Below are positions 1-8,164 of a stretch of 64,000 nucleotides of DNA, one piece after another. The translations under genes and the position numbers were made by a program. The notes under the pieces were generated by a model, which searched no databases, was not told the origin of the DNA, and saw nothing but the letters and a program-made list of their open reading frames with translations. The stretch lies in NCBI RefSeq assembly GCF_902153245.2, contig NZ_CABFWF030000018.1:345848-409847 (forward strand), read 5' to 3'. Positions within the stretch are counted from its first letter, which is position 1, and the number at the start of each line of letters is the position of its first letter. The stretch is from Pseudorhizobium endolithicum. Its GTDB lineage: Bacteria; Pseudomonadota; Alphaproteobacteria; Rhizobiales; Rhizobiaceae.

Positions 1-550
1 TCAGCGAGGTCTTCTCCGTGTCGCCAACGGCGGCATTGGCCGGCAGGTTCGCCGTGGTGTAGCCTTCCGTCGAAGGCACAGCGTTCATACCACTCGCCTT
101 GAGATTGATCTCACTCAAACCGTCAAAACCGTTGATGACGATGGTCGGGTCGACGCCGTTCTGATACGGATAACCCATCAGCTTGAACCCGGCCGCGTTG
201 ACGAGCGAGCCGTCGGAAAGCTGCTGAAACGAGCCGGCGCGCGTCAGGTACTCCACGCCGTCGGTGCCCTCAACGATGAAGAACCCGCGACCGTTGATGG
301 CGAGGTCGGTATCGGACGTGGTATACGAGAAGGTGCCCTGGTCGGAGATCGAGTAGCGGATCGTGGTATTCACGCCGCCCGAATTGTAGGCCCCACCCGC
401 CGAGGGAAGGATCAGCGACGAGAACTGCGTTGATGCCTTCTTGTAACCGGCCGTCGAGGCGTTGGCGATGTTGTCGCCAACCGTACCCAGGCGGTTCGCC
501 TGTGCGTTCATGCCGGACACACCGGTTCTCATGGTTCCGTAGAGGCTCAT
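1..550 (-). CDS. flgE: Flagellar hook protein FlgE, N-terminal part (cut by window edge)
   Basis: Subunit of the extracellular flagellar hook, the flexible joint between rod and filament. The visible ~183 residues begin MSLYGTMRTGVSGMNAQAN and continue with the rod/hook signature around GDNIANASTAGYKKAST, the N-terminal motif of axial proteins. A central region follows (AINGRGFFIVEG, typical of the FlgE/F/G core). The rest lies beyond base 1. The ATG at 550 is preceded at good distance by GAGGA on the minus strand. It lies downstream of ftcR in the same orientation, with about 100 bp between, as in other rhizobial flagellar clusters. Exported by the flagellar type III system, so there is no cleavable signal peptide. 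Confidence 0.95.
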   Translation of the reverse strand, partial: MSLYGTMRTGVSGMNAQANRLGTVGDNIANASTAGYKKASTQFSSLILPSAGGAYNSGGVNTTIRYSISDQGTFSYTTSDTDLAINGRGFFIVEGTDGVEYLTRAGSFQQLSDGSLVNAAGFKLMGYPYQNGVDPTIVINGFDGLSEINLKASGMNAVPSTEGYTTANLPANAAVGDTEKTSL

Positions 551-653
551 ATCAAATCCTCGTTGTAGCTTTATGTCCGCAGAGTAGGGGGTGGGCCTTG
601 CGTGAAGCTGTCTGAAATCCCGCTTCGTCGTCGGATGTGAAGAGTTTCAGGCT

Positions 654-1325
654 TCAATCCCAATCGATGCAGTAGCCAAGGAAGCGCTTCGAATCGATCG
701 GGTCGACGCCGAGCTTCTTGCGCAGCTTCTTGCGCAGCTTGCTGATGTGGCTTTCCACCACGTTCTCCTCGACCTCGTCGTCGAAGATGCCGTAGATCGC
801 GTTGAAGATCTGCGTCTTGGAAACACGCCGGCCGCGGTTGGCAACCAGATATTCCAGGATGCGCCGTTCGCGGCGCGGCAGGGGGAAGACTTCGCCGGCG
901 ATCTCGGGATCGCGGCCGTCCGAGAAGACGCGGATCTGGCCGACGTCGGTGTAGTTGGCGATCGCCTTCAGGCGACGCCGGATAGCCGCTGCCCGCGCAA
1001 GAATCTCACGGGGATGGACCGGCTTGCGCACGACGTCGTCGACGCCGCTGTCGAAAAGCGCCAGGGTCGCGTCGAGGGAAGGCTGATCGCTGACTGCGAT
1101 CACCGGCGCCTGGGAACGATCCCGGATCGTGCGGGGCAGTTCCAGCATGCAGTCGCCCTGCCCGATCAGGAAGGCCTCTACGGCGTTTATGTCGCCGTCT
1201 GCTGCGGTATTCACCCATTCGTTGAATTCCGCCGGGTCAAAACCGGTCGAGGGGATGCCCTCGCGCCCAAAAAGGGAAGTATAGCCGTCCTTAACGAGCT
1301 CACGCTCATCAACCACTACGATCAT
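654..1325 (-). CDS. ftcR: Flagellar transcriptional regulator FtcR/Rem (OmpR-type)
   Basis: DNA-binding activator of flagellar and motility genes, placed below VisNR in the rhizobial hierarchy (Rem in Sinorhizobium, FtcR in Brucella). 223 aa. Residues ~1-115 form a receiver-like domain. It keeps an early acidic pair (VVDE) and the conserved Lys of VRKP, but I see no clear phospho-acceptor Asp at the end of the third strand ([11 protein letters not shown]). Residues ~125-223 form a winged helix ([14 protein letters not shown] ... [12 protein letters not shown]). The start is supported by GGAGGCGGA just upstream. It sits alone between a lytic transglycosylase gene and flgE, with a 283-bp upstream region carrying a CtrA-like box. 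Phosphorylation-independent function is inferred from the degenerate receiver. Confidence 0.93.
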   Translation of the reverse strand: MIVVVDERELVKDGYTSLFGREGIPSTGFDPAEFNEWVNTAADGDINAVEAFLIGQGDCMLELPRTIRDRSQAPVIAVSDQPSLDATLALFDSGVDDVVRKPVHPREILARAAAIRRRLKAIANYTDVGQIRVFSDGRDPEIAGEVFPLPRRERRILEYLVANRGRRVSKTQIFNAIYGIFDDEVEENVVESHISKLRKKLRKKLGVDPIDSKRFLGYCIDWD

Positions 1326-1419
1326 TCGTCCGCCTCCGAATCAGTTGTGGTGTTTCGATGAGGCTATGGGTACGAATCAGGAGAATCGGGCACAAGCTGT
1401 GGGAAGTTAACCAAACAAA

Positions 1420-1435
1420 TTAATAGTTGATTAAC
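1420..1435 (+). promoter_or_regulatory. CtrA-like box TTAA-N7-TTAAC upstream of ftcR
   Basis: The sequence TTAATAGTTGATTAAC fits exactly the alphaproteobacterial CtrA consensus (TTAA, seven bases, TTAAC). It lies about 95 bp upstream of the ftcR start inside an AT-rich patch that has a further GTTAAC at 1406. CtrA control of flagellar regulators is known in several alphaproteobacteria. Its use here is inference. Confidence 0.5.
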
Positions 1436-1608
1436 CACCCGCCCGCGATTTGCACTATATCTAGTATGTCAACGCTTGAAAGGCACAATTTTAGCGGTGG
1501 ACAAATTAACACCTGGGCGAAGAAGGGCTTGCACTGCCCAATTTTGCCCAAAAGGCGCCACATATCGGGAAACGAGTCCGGAGGACGGCTCTCTGCAGCC
1601 TCAGGTTG

Positions 1609-2184
1609 TCATTCGTGACAGAACTGCTTGGCGTTCACAGTCCATTTTCCGTAGCCGGTGGCGACCAGGTTGCTGATCACACGACAGACATATTTCTTCT
1701 GGGCGGGGTCGTTGTTCGGACCGGCGTGGTATCGTGCTACCGCCATCGTCCAGGTCTCGTGCCGGTTGTGGAGGTTGCGGAGAAATTTCGCCGCATATTC
1801 GACATTCCGCCGGGGCTCGAACATCTCTGCCGCGGAGGAGAAGTTCTCGCCGTGGAAGTGGTGGTTGATCTGCATGCATCCGACATCGATCAGCTTCCGG
1901 CCCTCGCGCCGCGCCGCTTCGAAGACCCCCAGCGCCTCCTGTCGCGACGCGGGGTAATAGGCCTTGCCCTCGACGTTCATCGCGTAGGCATAGAGGCTGC
2001 CCTTTCGGCCCGTCTCGGTCAGGCCGACTGAATAGAGGATGCCTTCGGGAACGCGGTATTTGGCTGCGGCCGCCTGGATTTCCTGCTCGCAGGCACCTGC
2101 CGATGCCGATGCATCAGAGGTAAAGCTGGCCAGAGCGAGAGCCGACAGGATCGGCAACAGTCGCCTTGTCCGAACCCACGTCAT
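1609..2184 (-). CDS. Flagellum-associated lytic transglycosylase (SLT domain)
   Basis: Exported peptidoglycan lytic transglycosylase, probably opening the wall for the flagellar rod. 191 aa from the ATG at 2184, chosen because GGAGGAACGG precedes it; an ATG at 2196 in the same frame has no such site. An Arg-rich N-terminus and hydrophobic stretch (LLPILSALALASF) make a Sec signal peptide with likely cleavage near SASAG. The SLT fold shows the catalytic Glu in LTETGR, then DVGCMQINHHFH and a late ARYHAG motif, all typical of the family. It follows fliK in the motB-motC-fliK operon. Its first ~24 codons overlap the fliK 3' end in another frame, an unusually long overlap. Flagellar role is inferred from position. 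Confidence 0.85.
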   Translation of the reverse strand: MTWVRTRRLLPILSALALASFTSDASASAGACEQEIQAAAAKYRVPEGILYSVGLTETGRKGSLYAYAMNVEGKAYYPASRQEALGVFEAARREGRKLIDVGCMQINHHFHGENFSSAAEMFEPRRNVEYAAKFLRNLHNRHETWTMAVARYHAGPNNDPAQKKYVCRVISNLVATGYGKWTVNAKQFCHE

Positions 2185-3484
2185 CCGTTCCTCCATTCAA
2201 TTCCGCGCCGAAAGCGAAGCGCTGCTGTTCGCGGTTCTGGGCATTGCCGTTCCTCTCACCGTTGCCGGCCATATGCTGACCCGTCTGGGCGTTCTGCTGC
2301 CCTTTCTGCGGATCGGCTTCGGCAGCCGGCGAGATGCTGATGGTCACTTGATCCACCGAGAAGCCATGCGACTTCAACGCGTCGAGCATTCCCCTGCTGT
2401 CTTCGCTGAGCTGCTGGTGCGCCGCCCGGTTCTCCACGGTCAGATGGACGTGGAGCTCCTCTCCGATCAGGCGCAGCGTCGCCGTCACCGAGCCAAGGCT
2501 GTGCGGGTTCATCTGCAGCTTCAGCATGTGGACCGCGGACCCCGTCTGCCCGCCGGCGGCGAGATCCGATCCGAGTGCCCCTGCCTGCATGGCCGCGGAC
2601 CAACCAGCGTCACCCGTCATGCCGGCAAGCAGCGATGCGCCGTTCGAGTTCGGGGCAAGGCCGAGGAAGCGCCGGGATTCCATGATGGAAACATTCTCGA
2701 TGAGCGCCGGGCCGCTCCTGCCCTCTGATCCCTTGTCGCGTGCAGCGGCTTGGGTCAGTTCGCCGGCGACGGCTCCGCCTTTCGCGTCGGAAAATCGGAA
2801 GACACGCTCCTGTCCTGCAGGGAGTTCCGGATCGGTCGGCATATCGACAAGCTCATCGGCGCTGACATCCCGCTGGCCTGCCGCCGAAGACCGGTCAATC
2901 CGGTTCGATGGTCCGGCGGTATCGCCCTTGCGGGTCTTGCCATCCGTCGTGTCCGCGCCGTTGGCGGCGGCTGCCCAGGGTTGCTGGCCATTAGTGAGAA
3001 TGCTCAGGACCTCGGAGGCGCCGCCGGGGCCGGGTTGCTCCGCCTGGACCTCTCGGCTGGCTTCGCCCCCATCCAACTGATCCTCTTGAATTCCATCCCC
3101 ATTCGCAAGCTCCTGCTCGCGCGCCGGCATCTCACCTGCCCGGACCCTTCCCGCAACCAGAGAGGCCTGTGCTTCCTTGATGGAGGACGAGGCCTGCGTG
3201 ATGGAGGTACGGACGGTGCGAGCCCGCGTCGTTTCCATACCATCGGCAAGGCTCATCCTGCCGGACCGAGCCCCAAGGGCATCCGCATCCACCAGCGGCT
3301 CAGTCGTGCCATCCACTCCGTCGGCGTTCTGCCCCGCCTTGGCGTTGCCGCTGCCGCCATCCTCTTTGCCCAATCGGGACAAGGCGCTGGAAAAGCCGTC
3401 TTCGCTGTCGGATTTGCCCGTTCGTCCGTTCCCCTTCAGCGCCGGCTCGGCGGGGTTTGCCTTGGACAGACCATCCAGCATCAT
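2114..3484 (-). CDS. fliK: Flagellar hook-length control protein FliK (called MotD in early rhizobial work)
   Basis: Molecular ruler that sets hook length and triggers the export switch through FlhB. 456 aa. The N-terminal two thirds are low in order and rich in Gly, Ala, Asp and Gln, as expected for the extended ruler. The C-terminal Flg_hook domain (~320-400) is clear: LKLQMNPHSLGSVTATLRL, then ENRAAHQQLSEDSRGMLDAL. In Sinorhizobium meliloti the gene first named motD was later recognised as fliK. It overlaps the motC stop by 4 bp (ATGA), showing translational coupling. The unstructured tail after the Flg_hook domain is encoded by the region shared with the next gene's signal peptide. Confidence 0.93.
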   Translation of the reverse strand: MMLDGLSKANPAEPALKGNGRTGKSDSEDGFSSALSRLGKEDGGSGNAKAGQNADGVDGTTEPLVDADALGARSGRMSLADGMETTRARTVRTSITQASSSIKEAQASLVAGRVRAGEMPAREQELANGDGIQEDQLDGGEASREVQAEQPGPGGASEVLSILTNGQQPWAAAANGADTTDGKTRKGDTAGPSNRIDRSSAAGQRDVSADELVDMPTDPELPAGQERVFRFSDAKGGAVAGELTQAAARDKGSEGRSGPALIENVSIMESRRFLGLAPNSNGASLLAGMTGDAGWSAAMQAGALGSDLAAGGQTGSAVHMLKLQMNPHSLGSVTATLRLIGEELHVHLTVENRAAHQQLSEDSRGMLDALKSHGFSVDQVTISISPAAEADPQKGQQNAQTGQHMAGNGERNGNAQNREQQRFAFGAELNGGTDDVGSDKATVADPVGSRSGQLYL

Positions 3485-4770
3485 TGAGGAACGCCTTCTT
3501 CCTTCAGCAGTTCATCGATCTCGCTCAGCCTGGAACGGCCGGATTCGACGAAATTCTGGATTTCGGAATCAAACTTGACTGTACTGCCCGCGGGCAAGGG
3601 GCGCCCGGTGTCGGCAGGCCCGGATGGGTCATCTCCGGGTGACGCCTTTGCGGCAACGGCGTCTGGTGTCGAGGGAAGTGTGACGACGGCATCTTGTGCG
3701 AGGCTTTCGGGCCGCGGCTTGCGGAGCACTTCCTCGGCTATGGCCTGCGCCGCTGCCCGCAGCGCGCGATCCCGGGGCGAGAGTTCGTCTTCCGGGATGG
3801 CTGCCAGATCACGCACCGCCGAAGTCACGTCGGAGGTGGGGATGTTCGCCACGCCTCCGTAAAGCCGTGCCAGCGCCTCCGGAGGCTCACCCTCAAGACC
3901 GGAGAGGGCGGCAGCCCGTCCCGATGCAAGCCGCGCCAGCTCATTCTTGCCCTCGAGCGTCGATCTTCTGGCGATGCGAAGGAAGACCTCCCGCCGCCGA
4001 TCCACATCCATGAACTCCACGGTGCCGTCGATGTCATGCTCCGCAACGCTCGGATAATGCTCCACGACCAGTTGGACGAAGAAGTCCACGAACTGGCTCG
4101 CATAGGGAGAGTGGACGAAGCGGCGCGCATACTTCCGGGAATAGGCAAGACCCTCGCCGACCATGTCCGCATCGACGGCAATCGCCACCGACCGTCGCAA
4201 GGCTGCCTCTTCGACGATGGTGCCCGGAGCACCCAGCCGCGCCAAGTCGTAGAAAACCAATGCTTCCTTCGGATCGACAGGAAGCGTGACGTTTCCGCTG
4301 ACGAGAGCGATATAGGGGCCGATCGCTTCGTCACGATATTCCTTGGCCATCTCGCCTAGGCTTTTCGCCACCAGCGTCCCCTGGCCGCCGACATATTTGC
4401 GCAGAAGGTCCGCTACCCGGCTGTCGAAATTGCCGGAGACATCCCTCTCGACCAGGTATTCCAGGGTCTCGGGATTGCCGCCGCTCATCGCGTAGATAAG
4501 GGCGGCGTCGACATTGCGCGGATCGTCGTAGGTCGAAGGATGTGCCGACCGCAAGGCCCGGTCGATCTTGCCGAGCATGAAACGCTGCATCTCGCCGGCA
4601 GAATGGTCACCGAGCGCGACCGTGTCCTGCACGAACTGGAGCGAGCGGAGCATGACGTAGGGAGCAAGTTCCGGCGCGTTCTCGGCCGCAGCGGGCCGCG
4701 CCAGTGCCGCCCCCGTCAGGAGGACCCCCACCAGTGCGACCGGACGAAGAACCGCAAGCGGCATGCTCAT
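3481..4770 (-). CDS. motC: Periplasmic motility protein MotC
   Basis: Periplasmic protein that in Sinorhizobium binds the periplasmic part of MotB and is needed for flagellar rotation. 429 aa. The N-terminal signal peptide is evident (hydrophobic LVGVLLTGAALARPAAA followed by cleavage near AENAPE). The mature protein is mainly helical and repetitive, without enzyme motifs, and is found in rhizobial motility clusters. The C-terminal part is Pro/Ser-rich before a final helix (SRLSEIDELLKEE). It overlaps motB by 4 bp upstream and fliK by 4 bp downstream. Its chaperone MotE is encoded at 14527-15063. Name rests on gene order and overall character. Confidence 0.92.
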   Translation of the reverse strand: MSMPLAVLRPVALVGVLLTGAALARPAAAENAPELAPYVMLRSLQFVQDTVALGDHSAGEMQRFMLGKIDRALRSAHPSTYDDPRNVDAALIYAMSGGNPETLEYLVERDVSGNFDSRVADLLRKYVGGQGTLVAKSLGEMAKEYRDEAIGPYIALVSGNVTLPVDPKEALVFYDLARLGAPGTIVEEAALRRSVAIAVDADMVGEGLAYSRKYARRFVHSPYASQFVDFFVQLVVEHYPSVAEHDIDGTVEFMDVDRRREVFLRIARRSTLEGKNELARLASGRAAALSGLEGEPPEALARLYGGVANIPTSDVTSAVRDLAAIPEDELSPRDRALRAAAQAIAEEVLRKPRPESLAQDAVVTLPSTPDAVAAKASPGDDPSGPADTGRPLPAGSTVKFDSEIQNFVESGRSRLSEIDELLKEEGVPQ

Positions 4771-6050
4771 CCCTCGTCAGCCTGCAAGAGGATCTCGATA
4801 CGCCGGTTCGCCGCCGCCAGCGGGTCGTCGGGCACCTGCAGTCTGCGATCCGCGAAACCAGAGACCTGCTGCACCCGCCCCTCTTCCAGCCCGCCACGGA
4901 CCAGCATGTAATAGGCGCTGTGGGCGCGCGCCATGGAAAGGCGCCAGTTGTCGTTGTCGTCACCCTTGAACTGGCGGCCGTCGGTGTGTCCGCGCACGAG
5001 GATAGCTCCCTTGCGCTGCTGGAGTATCTTGCCGATCTTCTCCATCGCCAGCACCATTTCGCGCCGCGGCACCGCGGAGCCGACATTGAACATGGGGTCC
5101 GCCGCCTGGTCGGAGATCGTCACGAGCAAGCCGCCCTCGGAAGAGGTCACGACCAATCCTTCGGCAAGTTTGCCCGCCAGCCCGCCGATCTGCTTCTCGA
5201 TCTCGCGGCGGAGCGTTTCGGCTTCGACCTGGCCCTTGCCGCCGGCCGGCGCCTCCGCGTCGGACGCGCCTGCCTCAGCATGGTCATGCTGCTTGTCCGC
5301 CGCATCCTCTTCCGCTTTGTCCGCTTCGGCGGCTTTCTTGTCTGTTACCTCTGCTTCTGGCAGGGCCGTATCGGCTCGCGGCTGCGGCATGGCGAGAGCG
5401 ACCTCGTCCTCGGCCGGGGCCTCCACTTCCTGCGATGCGGAGAGCTGCGCCTCCTGCTGCTTCTCGCTGCTCGTAACCTGAACCTGCTGCGTCCAGAAAT
5501 CGGGATCGAAGGGGTCGCGGTATGCCTCACCACCGTCCGCGCCCGTCGCGGGGCCGGAATCGGCGGCGCCCCCCTCTCCCTTGGCGCTGATATTCGCCTG
5601 CTGGCCGACCTCCTGGGCGATCTCCGCCAGAACGGAATAGGGATTTTCAAAGAAATCGGCTTCCGAATAATTGGTCTCGTCCCCGGAGGTCGAGGTCATA
5701 TCCTCGCCGGTAGCCGCTGCCGATCCGACCGTATTTTCCTCGGCCTTGACCTTGGAGCGCTCCTGCTGCTCCTGCCCTTCCGACTTGTCCACCGGCTTTT
5801 CCAGCCCCTTCTCCGCCGGCGTCTCGTCCGAAAGCTTGATGGGGTTGAAGTAGCTTGCCATCGAGGCTTTGGTTTCCTCGTTGGCGGCGTTGACGAGCCA
5901 CATCACCAGGAAGAAGGCCATCATCGCGGTCATGAAGTCGGCATAGGCGATCTTCCACGCACCGCCATGGGCGCCGTCATGGTCACCGCGGTGCTTCTTG
6001 ACGATGATGATCTCGTTCTTGCCGTGGTGGTGGTTCTCGGCTTCGCTCAT
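4767..6050 (-). CDS. motB: Flagellar motor stator protein MotB
   Basis: Peptidoglycan-anchored stator subunit that, with MotA, conducts protons to drive the motor. 427 aa. The single membrane helix follows residue ~35 and begins AYADFMTAMMAFFLVMW, where Asp38 is the expected proton-binding residue. A long acidic, Ala/Glu-rich periplasmic linker covers ~70-290; this is longer than in E. coli MotB and is a rhizobial feature tied to MotC binding. The C-terminal OmpA-like domain has RGHTDGRQFKGDDNDNWRLS and ends ANRRIEILLQ. It starts in an ATGA overlap with the upstream FliH-like gene. Its partner motA lies far away at 22345. Confidence 0.96.
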   Translation of the reverse strand: MSEAENHHHGKNEIIIVKKHRGDHDGAHGGAWKIAYADFMTAMMAFFLVMWLVNAANEETKASMASYFNPIKLSDETPAEKGLEKPVDKSEGQEQQERSKVKAEENTVGSAAATGEDMTSTSGDETNYSEADFFENPYSVLAEIAQEVGQQANISAKGEGGAADSGPATGADGGEAYRDPFDPDFWTQQVQVTSSEKQQEAQLSASQEVEAPAEDEVALAMPQPRADTALPEAEVTDKKAAEADKAEEDAADKQHDHAEAGASDAEAPAGGKGQVEAETLRREIEKQIGGLAGKLAEGLVVTSSEGGLLVTISDQAADPMFNVGSAVPRREMVLAMEKIGKILQQRKGAILVRGHTDGRQFKGDDNDNWRLSMARAHSAYYMLVRGGLEEGRVQQVSGFADRRLQVPDDPLAAANRRIEILLQADEG

Positions 6051-6685
6051 GCGAGCAGCTCCCTCACACGAGCCGACCAGGCGGACAGGCGCGTCACCAG
6101 TGCAGCGTCCCCGAGATCTGCCGAGATATCCAGATCCGCCGCGTCGACATAGCGGATGGTCACTGCAGGCTCCTCACCCAGCGCGGCGGCGAGGCGATCG
6201 CGCAGAGCTTGCGGCCCCCGGATCGTGATCGTCGCCACTTCGCCGTCCAGGATGGCGGCACGGATCAGATCCGCCATATCGGCAACGGCCTTCCCCGCCA
6301 GGGCTTCCTCCACCAGGGGCGCAAGAACGCGCGTGGTCTGATTGCTGACGGCTTCGGCGACCAGAAGCGCCATCTCCCCGAGCTTTGCGCGGACATGCGC
6401 GGCCAGTTCCGTCTCGTAGTGCTCCCGAAGGGCGGCGAGCTCAGCCGCATGGGCGGCCTTCATCGCTTCGCGATCCTCGGCCCACTTCGACTGCAATTCC
6501 TCGGTGGCCGCTTCGTAGCCCAGACGGTGCGCATCGGAACGCTCCGCCTCCAGATCGATCGTCGGCTCCGCCTCCGCGCCGGCGAAATCAGCGAAATCGA
6601 AGGCGTCGTCCTGCTCCAGCAACACGGGCGGAGCCGGTGGAAGCTCGCTGAAATCCTTCAGATACCGCGCTATAGAGGCTGTCAT
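6047..6685 (-). CDS. FliH-like flagellar assembly protein (candidate)
   Basis: 212-aa cytoplasmic protein with no signal peptide or membrane helix. The layout matches FliH, the regulator of the export ATPase FliI: a short acidic N-terminus, a charged helical coiled-coil stretch (~65-110, EDREAMKAAHAAELAALREH), then a C-terminal domain with TRVLAPLVEEALAGKAVADM and a TIRGPQALRDRLAAAL segment like the FliH/HrpE C-domain. No other fliH candidate lies near fliI or fliG here. It is first in the motB operon (overlap ATGA with motB). It could instead be a dedicated rhizobial motility protein of unknown function; the FliH assignment is inference from architecture. Confidence 0.6.
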   Translation of the reverse strand: MTASIARYLKDFSELPPAPPVLLEQDDAFDFADFAGAEAEPTIDLEAERSDAHRLGYEAATEELQSKWAEDREAMKAAHAAELAALREHYETELAAHVRAKLGEMALLVAEAVSNQTTRVLAPLVEEALAGKAVADMADLIRAAILDGEVATITIRGPQALRDRLAAALGEEPAVTIRYVDAADLDISADLGDAALVTRLSAWSARVRELLA

Positions 6686-6874
6686 TGCTGGAACCTGTTT
6701 TTCCTGTCTCGCCCAAGCCTAACGTACCGGACGGAACAAAGAGTTACCGTCGGCACCAGCTGATGTGCCGTCCCACCCACGGGCGATGCCGGGCATCTGA
6801 CCGCAGGCTAGAATTCCAAGCTTGTGCGAGGATGAAGGTAGCACGGCGGGCGGTTCGACGAGCCGCGTGCTTCC

Positions 6875-7867
6875 TTACTGCCGGAACAGCGTCAGGATGT
6901 TTTCGGCGTTGGTATTGGCGATGGACAGCGACTGGATGCCGAGCTGCTGCTGCGTCTGCAGGGCCTTCAGCCTTGTCGATTCCTCGTTCATGTCCGCATC
7001 CACCAGACGGCCGATGCCCTTGTCGATCACGTCGATGAGGGAGGCGACGAAATCCTCCTGCAGATCGATGCGGCTCTGGATGGAGCCAAGGCTGGAAGCC
7101 GCGCTGGTCATCGCCTCCAGCTGACTGCTGACGAACTGCACCATCGTATCCAGCGCATCCTCTTCGGTGTGCGGCCCAGGTGGAACCAGCGTGTCGAGCT
7201 GCGTCGCTATCCCCGTCAGATTTTTGAGATCGATCGTTGATACCGAGAAGCCGAGAGAGTCCGCAGGCGACCCTGCCGTCGCCTCTTTATCCAGTATGCC
7301 GAACTTGCCGCCATTCAGGTCGAACAGGACGGTTTTCTCGTCGAGGACATAATCGACCGTTGTCACGGCGACACCGCCCTCTGCATCCCGGGTGAAGGAA
7401 GCAACCACGTTTTTCACAACCTCTTTCGGAGTAGAGGGTGCGGCTCCAACGCTGATGCTCTCCTGCAGCCAATTCTCGCCGGAGAAGCTGGCAGATTCGG
7501 CAATGCTTCTGAGTTGCTCCTGGAGCTGGTCGATCTCCTCCTGGATCTTCGCACGATCCACTCCGACGCCATAAGCGGCGACCAGCTTGGTCCTGATTTC
7601 CTGGACCGTGGCGATCGCGCTTTCCATGGCCTCATAAGCCGTGTCCACCTTCGCAGCACCCAGGCCAAGGGCATCCTGGACCGTCTCCAGCGTGGAGCCG
7701 TCCGATCGCATGGTCGTCGCGATCGACCAGTACGCGGCATTATCCTCCGCCGTCTGGACCCGGAGACCGGAGGCCACCCGCGCCTGCGTATCTTCCATGT
7801 TCCGGTCAATCGAGCGGAGCGTCTGGAGCGCCGCCATGGCGGCGATGTTGGTGAGGATGCTGGTCAT
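6875..7867 (-). CDS. Flagellin (fourth in the flagellin array)
   Basis: Filament subunit, 330 aa, exported by the flagellar type III system. The N-terminal D0/D1 domain begins MTSILTNIAAMAALQTLR and includes TMRSDGSTLETVQDALGLG. The C-terminal domain ends SLSIANTNAENILTLFRQ. The short central domain is the most divergent part. The start at 7867 is the flagellin consensus N-terminus; upstream in-frame codons only extend into the leader. It is the most downstream and shortest of the four tandem flagellins and may correspond to FlaC of Sinorhizobium, but I do not assign the letter. The leader carries GCCCTT that could pair with the AAGGGC next to the start codon. Confidence 0.95.
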   Translation of the reverse strand: MTSILTNIAAMAALQTLRSIDRNMEDTQARVASGLRVQTAEDNAAYWSIATTMRSDGSTLETVQDALGLGAAKVDTAYEAMESAIATVQEIRTKLVAAYGVGVDRAKIQEEIDQLQEQLRSIAESASFSGENWLQESISVGAAPSTPKEVVKNVVASFTRDAEGGVAVTTVDYVLDEKTVLFDLNGGKFGILDKEATAGSPADSLGFSVSTIDLKNLTGIATQLDTLVPPGPHTEEDALDTMVQFVSSQLEAMTSAASSLGSIQSRIDLQEDFVASLIDVIDKGIGRLVDADMNEESTRLKALQTQQQLGIQSLSIANTNAENILTLFRQ

Positions 7868-8000
7868 GGCCCTTGCCTCTGTCTTGAATGCCGGTACGCA
7901 TCGGGAGGACGACAAAAGGGCTTCATGCTCGGCCGCCCCTTGCCTCTCATGGGCGGGCGGTCTGTCGTACGTTAACAAATCGCTAACGACGACAGTTAAC
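7868..8000 (-). promoter_or_regulatory. Upstream and leader region of the fourth flagellin gene
   Basis: Contains GTTAAC at 7971, GCTAAC at 7982 and GTTAAC at 7995 (plus-strand readings). The first two form TTAA-N7-CTAAC, a CtrA-like site with one mismatch. The same 0/+11/+24 spacing of TAA-type half-sites recurs upstream of the first flagellin at 12409-12438. The segment complementary to the Shine-Dalgarno (GAGGCAAGGG) occurs twice, at 7870 and 7940, so a second SD-like copy lies in the leader. This leader lacks the CCGG hairpin/TGTCCC pattern of the other three. Confidence 0.4.
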
Positions 8001-8079
8001 AGGCGAGGCTTGCTCGTGGCAAGCGATGAAATGCTTGCGCGAAGGCGGTGTCAGGCTTCGCGCAAGCTACGGAAACGCG

Positions 8080-8105
8080 AAAACCGCGCCCCTCTCGAGG
8101 CGCGG
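8080..8105 (-). terminator. Rho-independent terminator after the third flagellin gene
   Basis: On the minus strand a 7-bp GC stem (CCGCGCC/GGCGCGG) with an 8-base loop is followed by TTTTCG. It lies about 60 bp past the stop of the flagellin at 8165-9358, so that gene is transcribed as its own unit. Confidence 0.75.
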
Positions 8106-8164
8106 CTTCCATCTTGACTTTCAATCCGCAGGGCGGGACGAAGATGCCCCTAGCCGGGCTCCGC

